NCBI GenBank assembly: GCA_017165825.1
Contig: CM029383.1
Location: forward strand, 11,205,219-11,269,218
Direction: 5' to 3'
DNA: 64,000 bases
DNA from: Hepsetus odoe
Taxonomy: Eukaryota; Chordata; Actinopteri; Characiformes; Hepsetidae
The notes below the pieces were generated by a model. It ran no database searches, had not been told where the DNA came from, and worked only from the letters and a program-made list of their open reading frames with translations. This document shows, in pieces, positions 37,121 through 47,970 of the stretch (position 1 is its first letter; the number at the start of each line of letters is the position of its first letter). A program made the position numbers and the translations under genes.

Positions 37121-38261
37121 CTTATTGGTTATTAGCTAATATAACTTTAATATTTAGTTATTTAATATAACTAATATAATAGTAGTTATATTACTTGAAT
37201 CTCCCAGCATTGTTAAAAAAATTGATTAAATACCCATATGTCCAAGAATGTTACAAAAAGACACAGGATTTCATAGGGTGTCCAAGTTTTTCTCACATGA
37301 CTGTATAGGTATACTGCTCACAGCAAGCATTCGAAACAGATTCAAAAAGTTTAAAATGTTAAGAAGTAAATGGAATAAAAATCAGCTACGCAGGATCCTT
37401 TCATTCTTTCATTTACTTTATCAATATTCATAACTTTAGAGTATTCATAACTTAGAGTTATTGTGAGCTGAATATATTTCTTACACTACATAGCCCCTAT
37501 ATGGTCCTTATATTCTACATTTTAATATACAGTTAACAACAACCATTAGTGTTTACTTTTCAAAAAGATATAATTGTCTAGAATCTTATACTAACAACAT
37601 GTTCTAACAACATACATTTATTACATATAAGATGCTGCTTTCAGTTTTCAATTTTTCTTTTTTTTTATAAAGATGTTGCAATTGCTTTTTTGTTGAGACT
37701 AAACATTCATGCACTCCAAGGTTTAAGACACTCAGTTTATTACTTCACTACATATATCATCACAGATGTTGAAGAGAAGCTATGCACAGTTACATATAGC
37801 CAAATAAGAGGCAAATCTGCAAAGGAGTGTGTAGTTAATGTATCAAGAAACTGCAGAAACCTGAAGAGCTGCTCATAATTAATGTAGTCATCCCTGACCT
37901 ATTTGAATAGCTTTCTTTCACCTGCTACTGCACTCTAACAGACATGGGGATTAAGAAAACATCTGCTGCTATGATAGGTTAGAAATTTTGATTGATGGGA
38001 TGCCTCTTGGTCATAACAAAGTTTGTGAGTGTCCCCTTTTAACCTCCAAAACACTGCTGGCACATGTATGGATGCAAATTTCATTTACTTCCTGTCAAAA
38101 CTACAATACCTACATATTTGATTAAAGTCAATACTAAATAATGAAAACTGAGAAAATGTAATCTAATAATTTAAATTCTGTACTTCAAGGAGTTGAGAAA
38201 GTACATTAAAGGAGTCCATGGAATGAGATGTCATTATGTAAAGACCCTCTGATTCAGGCAG

Positions 38262-38507
38262 TACTGACTATTCTCGTCATTGCAAGGTCACAGCATACAG
38301 TGAACCACAACAAAATTGGACCTCTGCATTTAATCCATGCACACAAACACTGTGCAGCGGGGGCAGCTATGAAAGCTGGGGAGCAGTGACGGGGACAGAA
38401 CCTTGCTCAAGGTTACCTCAGGGCAGCCTACGGGTAAGGGGATTGAACCCACCTTCTTCCAATCCTGTGGCCAACACCCTAACTACTAGGCCACCGCTGC
38501 TACTGTT
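38262..38507 (-). mobile_element. SINE type A, near full length
   Basis: On the minus strand: head gcggtggcctagtagttagg, B-box wording gggttcaatcccc, tail at 38262-38290. Confidence 0.78.
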
Positions 38508-38514
38508 GATTGTG

Positions 38515-38542
38515 CAATAATAATAATAATAATAATAATAAT
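38515..38542. repeat. (TAA)n microsatellite
   Basis: Nine AAT/TAA units immediately after the SINE head. Confidence 0.9.
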
Positions 38543-38773
38543 ATCCAAAACCCAAAGACAAAATCTCAAGCTAAAATCTGGAACTGAGTTAAGCAGAAGT
38601 GTCAATTAAAAGATTAATTAAGAATCATTAGATGGCGTGCATGTGACCCAGATTTTCTGCCTAATTCATCAATTAGACCCGAGATTTAAAAATTGGGTAG
38701 CCAAAAGAGGGATTCTACCAAGCAACAACAACAACCATGATTAAAAGATTTCCAAACTTTGAAATAAAGACAT

Positions 38774-39133
38774 GACCTGGGAAACCAAGATGTTGCAGGT
38801 TTACTACAATTACATCACTGTTTAAATAAAAGACATCAGCAACGACCTGTCTCAGTTTAAGGAAGTGAACGACAGCTTCTGTACTGTGGATTCGGTGATA
38901 AGAGACGTGAAGAACAAAGAAGGCAAGGGTTGGAAACAGGGTTCGGACCATGTGAAAAAGACTTCCTCTTTGATCCCTTCAAGATCTGTGTTTAGCTCTC
39001 TTTCAGGTTCCGCCAAGGCGAGGCGTTCCACTGAATCAGGCGATTCCTCCAGTGACTCTAGGGTCGGGTACAGGCACCAGTTGAAGAGATGGACTGAACT
39101 GCTGGGATCCCCCTCACCACCACCAGCTGCCTG
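38774..39133 (+). pseudogene. Unrecognised ORF abutting the LTR
   Basis: A plus-strand frame opens MTWETKMLQVYYNYITV, has one stop near 38825, then continues as IKDISNDLSQFKEVNDSF, a Lys-rich part (VKNKEGKGWKQ), a Ser-rich part and SPSPPPAA before a stop at 39133. The helical first half and ordered composition look like real coding sequence, but I know no match. It ends about 150 bp before the LTR polypurine tract. It may be the last ORF of the LTR element or a captured exon. The overlapping minus-strand frame (38852-39286) is the alternative. Confidence 0.35.
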
Positions 39134-39266
39134 ACATGGCTGGTCGGGGGCCCTTTTTATGTTTTTAGTGGACCCGACCGTATGTCCCGACAAGGGACTT
39201 TTGTTTTGTTGTTTTGGCCTCCCCCCAGAGGTTCGGCTATGTTCTAGCGCTTCGGGAGCCACGCCT

Positions 39267-39279
39267 TTGGGGGGGGGTT
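39267..39279 (+). other. Polypurine tract of an LTR retrotransposon
   Basis: A run of nine Gs after ccttt, one short step before TGTCAC. This is the layout expected for plus-strand priming at a 3' LTR. Confidence 0.6.
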
Positions 39280-39280
39280 C

Positions 39281-39422
39281 TGTCACATGTGGGGTGTTTT
39301 GGGCACGCTAGAGGGCGCTCTCTGTCACATGTGTTGTGTTTTGGGCACGCTAGAGGGCGCTCTCTATCACGTATAAGGTGTTTGTCACAGGAGGTGTTTT
39401 GGGTACGCTAGAGGGCGCTCTG
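39281..39422 (+). repeat. Three tandem units with CTCF-like motifs
   Basis: Two 42-bp units (39281-39322, 39323-39364) and a longer third (39365-39422) each end in cacgctagagggcgct or tacgctagagggcgct. The motif copies are at 39304-39319, 39346-39361 and 39404-39419. Core CTAGAGGGCGC fits the CTCF consensus SYAGRGGGCGC. Confidence 0.8.
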
Positions 39423-39720
39423 TTCTGACTGAGCACACCTGAGCCCCTGCAGGCAGGTGTGCATCATTGGGGCTGACTATTTAAGCCCCGATGAGTCAGA
39501 ACAGAGCGCGGCTCATTAGGTAGGTCAAGCCTATGCATAGCGGTGGTTTTGTCTGTTATTACTAGGTATCCTGATTGTGGACTGCAGTTCCTTTGCACTC
39601 GGATCTGGATTTGAGCTGCAGTCCTGGTTTCTTGTTTGTTTTGTCACTGTGAACAATAAACTTCTGTTCTGAACTCCTGGCTCTGAACTGACGTCCCTCC
39701 GGTACCCCGCCACCGTTACA
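39281..39720 (+). mobile_element. Ty3/gypsy-type LTR (3' LTR)
   Basis: A 440-bp unit that starts TGTCACATG and ends CCGTTACA (TG...CA rule). It is preceded by a polypurine tract, has a TATTTAAG box at about 39478-39485, and an AATAAA near 39654 that is followed by the R/U5-like end. It opens with three tandem repeats (39281-39422). No 5' LTR and no pol domain were found in the window, so the element is 5'-truncated or rearranged. Confidence 0.72.
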
Positions 39721-40485
39721 ACATAGTTGACTGTAATGAAAGTGAGCATTTCTTTTCTGTGCTTGCTGTGTGTTTTTATTTGTCTGGTGCAGGTATAAAA
39801 GCAACAAATGTGGAGGCGTCCAGGTGTTCAGTTCTTTCGTCCCCTTTGACCTGGCCAAGAAGTCCACCTGTCTAGACCAGCCCAGTACTTTTACAGAAGC
39901 TTTGTTACACTTTCAGAAAGAACATTTGCTATTGGTTTCATGAAGGGAGCTAGTGCAGATCTTGTGTTTTTGTTGAGTTTCATTTTCAGGTTTACTTAAT
40001 TTGAAGCAAACTCCTTTGATTGTTGTTTGTGCACAACCTCATTCCTGAAGCTGTGCCTTCCTTATGATGTAGTTTAACATCACATTTAACAATGTTAGAG
40101 GTTTTAAAGAAAATATAAAAAACTCTGAGCAGAGCTTTGTTTTTTTTTGCTTAATTTTGGCAGGCAATTGGGAAGAGAGCCCACTCTCATGTTCTGATAA
40201 GGCCTGACCCCAGACCGGGTCAAAACGACGACCCTAAATGTTTAAACATAAGTCATACATCAGATTGTATATGAGCTTTTCAACAACATTAAAAAAACCT
40301 AAGTTCACAGGATATTTTTATATAAATTTTAAAAAGAAAGACCTAAAGAGTTTCAAAGGAGGAATTATACAGCTTTCAGTGGAAGAGCCACACTTTGTAT
40401 AAATAGGCTAAATTTGGTTGGAAGGGCCTAATTAGATTCTTCATTACTCCACAGCAGAATGCCCATTTTATAGTTTGATTATAAT
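39721..40485. other. Intronic DNA, nothing recognised
   Basis: No exon or named repeat; T-rich near 40140. Confidence 0.4.
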
Positions 40486-40489
40486 TTAT

Positions 40490-40570
40490 TTTGGCAGTGC
40501 TGGAGTCTATCCCAGCTCTCACAGGGCGAAAGGGGGGGGAACACCCAGGACAGGTCTCCATTCCAATGCA
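40490..40570 (-). mobile_element. LINE 3' tail fragment
   Basis: Minus strand: ggagacctgtcctgggtgtt, then agctgggatagactccagca, the common fish LINE tail. Confidence 0.6.
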
Positions 40571-41429
40571 GGGAAGACACGCAAGTAAAATAGTTACTGA
40601 AACTGAATTTTAGCTCATTTCAACCTCATTGAGTAAGATATATGTTGTAAAAAATAATTATGAGAAGAATGAAAGGAAATTTCAATAACCCACACCTGGC
40701 TATACATAAGCATCCCATTCCCATGCCTTACTAAGTTTTTGACACAAACTGACTAACTTAGTTCTTAAACTTGCTTTCACAAAACATCATAGTATCAAAA
40801 GCAATGAGCTTCAGATATGTTTTAAATCAGTGGGCTTTCTGTCCTGTAACAGATTTCTCTGGTTATCAGGCACATGCTGCATTGGAGGCATATAGAGATA
40901 AGACACGAAACCATTGCAATATTCCTTTAAGTGTGAGAGATTCCTTCAGTTCCTTTAACAGAATGTTTGACAATCTGCAGTGAGGGATACTTGCCATTAA
41001 ACAATATTGCATTAAATGCATGCACTGGGCTTGATAAGGAAGTAGAGTTTATGCAGTCAACCTTCTTATGAAAAAGTAGTTAACAAAGTAGTTAACTGAT
41101 GTTTGTGTCCTGAGCCAGCTTCTGCGGCACACTTTTGACAAGTAAATCTATCATAATTATGCAGCAAGGAGATTAGTAAAATAATTATACTTTCTGCCAG
41201 TGTGAAAAATTATTATAAACCTAAATCCCTGCTAGAAATGCCTGCTGGAAATAGCACGGTAAACAGTTTTAATAGCCTAGAATTCCCTACAAGGGACAGG
41301 CCATTGGAGCTCTCATTGTTAAAAAGCACCCTTGCTTGTATGGAGTATGAGCATACTATTTAGACATCATGAAACATCCTGAAACCTGGAAACCACCATC
41401 TTAATGTAAATCCTACAGACTCCATCAAA

Positions 41430-42560
41430 CTGAGAGCTGAAGTCATAACATTGAGGATGAAGATGCCTATCAGATCTCATGCTTGAACATCACACTGGAT
41501 TTATCAAAAGCAGGCAGACAGTTTATAATTTGAGAAGGGAGATTAGTGTTATTTATACTGAAAGGGAAAGTCCAGATGTGGTCAATTCATTGGATGTTGG
41601 AAAGGCGTTCGACCAGGTGGAATGGTCGTATCTCTCAGAAATGCTGAGAATTTTTGGCATGGGATAAAATATCATTAAATGGATTAAACTACAATACAGC
41701 AAACCTAGTGCAGACAATTTGACTAACAGCATGACATCAAAACCCTTTAGGGAGGCCACTATCTCATTCTCTGTTGTTTACAATTAGTAAAAAAATCCCG
41801 AGCCTTAATCACTAAGTCCCACATATTTATTACAGGGGTTCCAATGGAAAACTATGGCATCATACGGTTGCACTTTTTCCCACAAACATCTAGCACAGTG
41901 CCTACTAACACATAAACACACATTGGTGTCTTTCAAGAGAGCATTAGATTACAAGATTAATAACATCATGGATATTAATCAGAATGAAATTCTTTGCACA
42001 GGGCTGAAACAGAAAATCCATCAGGAATAGTAAACTGTATTTCTGGACTTCATGTATTCGGCAAAATTGTCTACAGAAATAAATGACCATGTTACAGAAA
42101 GCTAAAGTTTTATTTGAACATCTGAATTAATTTTATTTTAAAAATGTTTAGATTAATATGTTTTTTAAATTGTTATAAATAGTCCAAATGAGGACGTCTC
42201 AGAGCTTAAATCTTTCTCTGGTATTACAAGACAGGCCGGATTAGAGCTGTTATACTCTGGCTTTCAGATGTTGTCTTTACAACTCTATTACCCCTCTATT
42301 ACAACACTCTTACCCCTGAAACTATCTGTATGTGATAAATTGAAAGATGTTTCAAAAAGTATCCTTAATTCCCTAAACATACTAAACAAGCCTTTCTAGA
42401 TAAAAAGTCAGATATGGCAAGTTTTACACCAATTTAGGGAAAGCAAAGATGCCCCTGGCTTTAGATCTTGGACAGAGAATAAGCCATCATTTAGTACAGG
42501 AGTGAAATCTGGTTATGACCTGGAAAATGATCTAGTTTGGAACAATAAAGTAGATAATCA
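41430..42560 (+). mobile_element. L1-like LINE ORF2 relic
   Basis: Best preserved at 41476-41668: HHTGFIKSRQTVYNLRREIS, then VNSLDVGKAFDQVEWSYL, the reverse-transcriptase motif around the first catalytic Asp (family wording SLDAEKAFDRVEW). Downstream sequence is full of stops. The 3' limit is a guess from fading resemblance. Confidence 0.65.
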
Positions 42561-43294
42561 TCATTATTGTTTGCTAATTCCAAACTATTGATGATCAGTA
42601 TTTATTTAGAAATTAGTAATTGCTTCTAATGTTGGTGCAATGTTGGTCTCATGTTGAATAAAAAGAACTTTTAGACTTTAGGTTATGGTCTAGAGCTATG
42701 AATTACATATCACATATTTCTCACCAATCCAGCGCTCACTTATTTACAAATTCCATACTTCTCCAAGTAGACTAATAGACAGAAACACTGGGGGATTTCT
42801 TTTTTTCAGATCTGAGGCCAAAGTGGAGCTTAAATTTCTCTTTACTATTTAGGTCTTTTAGGGTTGTGTGTCTTTTTATCTAGTTTATGTTAATGATGTG
42901 TTTAAACTAAAAAAAAAAAAAAATGTATATCAATTATCAACAAAGTTGTGTATGAGTAGCTGCTTGTCTTTAGATGCCTCTTTGAATGAGAACATTTGGT
43001 TAGAATGACAAAGTGGATAAAGAGACATAAGGGTGCACAAAAAAAGCATACAGATTAATTATTACACTATACACAGACGTAATATTACACTGAGTGATGG
43101 AGATGTTATTGGCCATGTCAGAATTTAAGAACTTTGTTAATATGAAACTTTATTGCATGTTTGTACAAATTTGAGGCTTTGAAAGTAAAGTGCTACTTCT
43201 TTGAGGTAAACTCTTACCCAACGCTCAGACAGTCTGAATGGACTGCTAACAGCTTGGTCAATAAAAAGGGAGAAGGGAGCTTTGTAGTACTCAC

Positions 43295-43369
43295 AGCCAG
43301 CTGAGCAGAGGCATGTGGTGACATAGGCTAAGTTTAGATAGCTGCACCAGGGACGTGTTCACCATGGAC
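43295..43369 (-). CDS. rxfp2: rxfp2 exon: LRR 5 (75 bp)
   Basis: The only LRR exon of 75 bp, phase 2-2, encoding 25 residues beginning LSMVNTSLVQLSKLSL and including CHHMPLLSWL. The extra residue and cysteine match the irregular fifth repeat of the RXFP2 family (SMVNN, then a C-x-x-MP-x-L segment). Acceptor atttcag, donor GTGAGT. Confidence 0.9.
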
Positions 43370-43839
43370 CTGAAATCATAAACATTTACATTATTCTAAG
43401 TCTAATTATTAAGTCTCAGCATGCAATCGGACAACCTTCCTAAATCACACTCAGGTCAGTTTGTTTTAAGGAACATATTACCAAAAAAATCATTCAGAAA
43501 AGACAAGTTCTTGCAAAAATTTCTTTTGCTTTAACGTTGGAGCTAAAAGGTTTATGTTGGTTACAAATACCAGAGGTCAACAGCCAAAATTTTGCACATA
43601 AACCTAATAAAAGAACATTTGTTGTCTTTCTCAAGGTGTTCACGTAGTTTCGGATTAATGTAATAAAAAATGACATCGGTGTGTAACTATACAAAAGGTT
43701 CTTTCTTTGCAAACCAACTCAGAAGTGGGTGTACATGTGAGAATTTTTTGGTTTAATAACCATCATAAATACAGAGCCTCATAACTGTTTTGTGACTCAC
43801 AGTGCTTTTTTGGAATTAAATTACTGTGTAAAGTTTTAT

Positions 43840-44590
43840 ATTCATTAATTCATTTTATGTCTCTTGTCTTGGATCAGGTTGCAATGGAAGCTGGCTGAGT
43901 TGCATAGCCCAGGCATTTCTTTCCCAAACCAATTCTAACAGCCCTTACTGGGGATCCTAAGGTACTCCCTGCTCAGTGGAGATATACAGTCCTGCCATTG
44001 TTTCCTGGGTCTGCTCAAAGTTCTTCACACAGTTTGTGTGAAGTATCATATGTACAGGGAGGTGCCCAGGAGGCATCCTGGCTAGACAACCGAACCAACT
44101 AAAACAGCTACTTTCTATTACATGTGCTCCTCCTGGATGTCTGAGCTCCCCACCCTACCCTCAGGGTTTGCCCTTCCACCCCGTGGAGGAAACAAGACCT
44201 GATACCTGATGCAGTAACTATTCTCCAACTTGCAGGGGGGCAAACCACCTTTTTGTGGTGTAGTACCATGGCCACTAGCACCAGATTTAGAGGTGCTGAT
44301 CCTCATGCCTAACATTTCACACTGCCCTGGTGTGAGCTGTATGTGCCAGCAGAAATAAATTATCTGCAAAAAGCAAAGATATGATCCTGTGGTCACCATA
44401 ACGGATACCCTCCATCCCCTGACTGGGTCTTGAAATGTTGTCCATCATGTGTCTTAGACTAGATTTTTGACAAGTCTGTGCCACTTGGATAAAAACTAGA
44501 ATTATGTAAAAACATAGAAACAGTTTATACTGACTTCTAGTGTTTGTTAGCCAACTCCAACGATGAACTAAATAAGTCAAAATATGTCTT
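43840..44590 (-). mobile_element. LINE reverse-transcriptase fragment (same superfamily as 17.8 kb)
   Basis: On the minus strand, HMMDNISRPSQGMEGIRYGD and ISLLFADNLFLLA carry the RT catalytic box with the second Asp changed to Asn (usual FADD). GMRISTSKSGA follows, then a nucleotide-level match to the element's end (ccaggatgcctcctgggcac). Frames are broken. It supplies the RT-to-end part that the 17.8 kb insert lacks, but is a separate, older copy. Confidence 0.7.
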
Positions 44591-45050
44591 GGCCTATCGA
44601 CTATATCTAGGGAAAATGGAATTAAAAAGAAATCTGATTTGTCTTTGCAAAAAGAAAAAAAAAAAAAACTTTTCTAAAGCTTTCAGAAATATTAGTGATT
44701 ACATTTTCAGATTTAGTCTGCATTTTTCTACAGGGCTTAGGGCTGCTGACTTTGCTTAAAGGATGAGTTTTCCTTCAGGTAAACTACAGCTCCTGCTGAC
44801 CACATCATTGGCAGCTGAAAAAACATGAACCTTTAATAGTCCTTTTTGCTGCCAGGACATAGTGTTGCTTAGAGAGTGTCCATCCAGTACCTTCTGTTTA
44901 CTATTAACAATGAAGCACTAAATAGTGCTCTTTTTACAAAAGAACTTGGGCAATAAATATGACATCCTATAAACCTACAAGATAAAAAGAACCCATTTAA
45001 ACAAATTATATGAAAATATCAAAAATATTATACTTGGTCATTCATTTATT
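44591..45050. other. Intronic DNA, nothing recognised
   Basis: Contains an A run at 44655-44670; no named repeat. Confidence 0.4.
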
Positions 45051-45104
45051 GAAAATGGTACAATATTCAGGCATCGTGGTTGTAAATTGTGTAAACTAAC
45101 AGTT

Positions 45105-45590
45105 TTTTTTTCACAGTAACTAGGTGTGTTATGGATGGATGAGACCAAGACAGATTGAGGGTTATCTTAGTAGAAAGGAAAACAGCATTCTGCCAAAAGT
45201 TCCTCATACTGTTCGTAAAATATAGTGGTGGTATTATGGTTTGGGACTGGTTTGCTGCATCTGGGTCTCAGTAGGCAATGAGTCCGGCATTAAGATAAAT
45301 TCCTTAAGCACACTAGTCCTTCTAATAAAGAATGTTTAAACAGGAACAAAGTTACAAATTAAAGTCTTGACCTTAACTAAAGGACTTGAAGGGAGCAGCT
45401 GATATAAGGAAATTTACCAACAATCCAAAGCTCCTGAAGCTGTCTTGCGTAAGGTCTTGTGGAGGTTAAGTTCCTTATAAATAGTTACTGGAAACTTAAT
45501 TGCAGTTATCAATGCACAGGTGATCACATCAGAAATGTTTGCATTCTCTCACCACTCACAGGTATGTTATATTGGATAATTTTTCCTTAA
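45105..45590 (+). mobile_element. Tc1-like transposase relic
   Basis: Shows tggatgagaccaagacagat (first Asp region), then gtggtggtattatggtttgg (SGGIMVWDW-like) and near the end gctgcatctggg and acaggtgatcacatca. Stops are frequent. Ends are not defined. Confidence 0.6.
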
Positions 45591-45599
45591 ATGGGTTCT

Positions 45600-47338
45600 C
45601 TTTTCTCTGGACTGATAATGTTTTAGCTAATATCTATGCAGAAAGACAGTAAATCCTAAAAATGTCTAACTTTAAGCATCTCTGTATAAGTAAATAGGAA
45701 ATATAATTGTGAAAACTAAAACAAAAAAAGAAGAATAGGCAAAATAAAATGCTTAGCAGATTGGCAAAGGCAAAGGTTTAAGTGATTTTTTAAAGATGGT
45801 TAGTTTTGAGTTTGTACTGGGACATGGGCGATAGGATGCTGCAATATTTTGAGTTCACTTTCAATTATGGGGTCATGGCAAATCAGTCATTTTAATTCAT
45901 CACCTTAATCCTAGAACATTAACAGAATATTTTCTCTTCCTGAATAACAATGGCTGCATCCACACAGTATGAGACCTCACTAAAGGTTTAGATGAGTCAT
46001 GTGAATTATATGCTTAGGCCTTCTCAGTAACCAGGTCTCAGACAAACTGAAAACAGATTTTTGATGGAGATGGAGATTTTTAACTGACACATCAGACGAT
46101 GTTGACCACAAACCAAAATGATTTTCTTTTGTCTATTTGTATCTATTACAAAAAAGGATATGATACAAAGTAAAATTTGGTAAAGAAACGAGGGAAATGA
46201 AGATGTGCCAGGACAGTATAGAACTTAATCTATTTCTTCAGTAAAACTCTCTTCAAATTGTAATCAAAGTGTGGCTAACAGAACAAGCAACTACAGATCA
46301 GGATTTTAACTGTGCTTAAAATCGGACTGTTGCTTAGAGCTCCCAGAAGCCTTATTTATAAACCTATTTGGTCTCTAGCTTTGGGTGTACACGTATCCAT
46401 TCATGCTGAGCAAACCTCTGCTGATTCAACTGCACAAATGTGTTCAAAAAGAAAAGCTCTTGTCACTTTTATTTTTATAAAACCTGGGAACTAGAGACCA
46501 GGACATTCACTCTGTTTGAAACTAGAGTGATGCATAGAGCTGTCAACATTATTTCTAAAACATAAATAATGGCCATGTTCACATCTGTTCAGGCTGAGCA
46601 AACTTTCCCTGAGTTCAAAATGTTTTCAAGAAGCATTGTATTTATAAAAGCTGCTGATGATATGTCCTTGCAAGGGCTAAGAGGCTCTTGTTCTTTTTGT
46701 ATATTTCATAATTAAAATGAGGGTACCCAAATGGAGCAATTGCTAAACTAGTTTGAGTTTCAACCCTACGTCATCCCACAGCTATTTCTCCAAGAGAGCA
46801 TGGTAACGTTTTTGTAGGAGGGATGGCCCTCCACCATCACTCTAGCTGGCATGAGTGTCTGTTAGTTGATACAACAACGCTGCCAGTTGAATTAGCAGAC
46901 TTGTGGAGAATGAGGACAAATAAATAAATAAATAATTCCTCCAATTTTAACAACACCTTTTCCATACCCAAAATTGTTTTATGGAAGCAGTATACATTAC
47001 CAATACTCAGTTACATTATGGTGACAAATCTGAATTTGAATTTAGGGACAGCTAAAAGCACAAGTAAAGGTGAAGAAACTCAGGTAAATAGGACAACTTC
47101 AGATTGGTTAATATTTTCTTAAGAGCCAGCTAGTCAATATAACTCATGCAGATATGGGATGATGTGAGCAAGCAAGAATTCTACCTTGCAAATATAAAAG
47201 AAGCTGGGAGTCCCTAAACAGATCAGTTTAAATGGTTATACTAGGATGAGTGTACACAATGTAATACAATGTGGTGCAACAGCGAGTAACTGTACTGATT
47301 CCATCAAAGACAAACATTCATTTGAACTGATTACTCAC
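45600..47338. other. Intronic DNA, nothing recognised
   Basis: An AAAT run is at 46919-46935; otherwise no named element. Confidence 0.4.
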
Positions 47339-47410
47339 AGGAATATTAGTGATTTGAGGCCAAAGAAAGTATCATGAGAGATGGTCCTCAGAGGGTTGTG
47401 ATCCAGGACT
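47339..47410 (-). CDS. rxfp2: rxfp2 exon: LRR 4
   Basis: A 72-bp exon, phase 2-2, encoding a repeat that begins LVLDHNPLRTISHDTFFG. Acceptor catcag, donor GTGAGT. Confidence 0.93.
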
Positions 47411-47854
47411 CTGATGACAGAATTGAAATTTAAAACAGGAAAAAAATATTTTACTATGAGACAGCAACAGAACTTTTGAGCACAGAGCATTATTTTATCT
47501 AATTTCAATGGTTCTTATTTCCTTGAAGTGCTCTGTTCAAAGATTTCTGCAGAAATGTGTGGTGTAAAAAAATCTAGTAAACTGCACTCATACATTATAA
47601 CACATATATCAAAACCTAATGCAAGGCTTTCAGTTTCTTCATTTTATCATAAATCTTTTTTTTTCAGGTGCAACATTAAATCACTTCTAATACACTACCA
47701 TAAGTTGTTGCCACTACAATAAAAAAGGTATAATACATCGAGCAGATGCTTGCAAAAAAGATACTTTTTTGTCTTTAGACTACATTTACTAATGTTATAG
47801 GCTTGATGTCTTTCTAGATTTTCCTTAAGGACTTTTTTTATTTAAGTCCAGTGC

Positions 47855-47970
47855 ATCAATCCCACCTCTAGCACTAACACCATTGTGTTCCTGAGCAAGA
47901 CTCTTAACCCCAAGCTACTGCAGGGGGATGGTATGCAAGTGTAAGTCGTTCTGGAAAAGAGTGTTTGCTA
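47855..47970 (+). mobile_element. SINE type B, left part, split by Tc1
   Basis: Reads caatcccacctctagcacta, tgagcaagactcttaacccc and agagtgtttgcta. The continuation aaatgccataaatgtaaatt is at 49567-49586, after the Tc1 element. The join across one TA restores the normal gcgtctgctaaatgcNNtaaatg tail. Confidence 0.75.

Larger units (their letters stand above)
35413..37303 (-). mobile_element. Tc1-like element (family 1) with two SINEs inserted
   Basis: Bounded by agtcatgtgaaaaaattagg and its complement, with TA at both outer ends. Minus-strand transposase pieces, 5' to 3': the HTH start near 36690, a segment around RNIKARLKLARRNIDK, and after a frameshift the DDE core with the second Asp (LQHDNDPKHTGKS) and the third acidic position (SPDSNPIEML). 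Frameshifts and an in-frame stop inactivate it. A type B SINE (35448-35653) and a type A SINE (36853-37120) sit inside. Confidence 0.85.
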
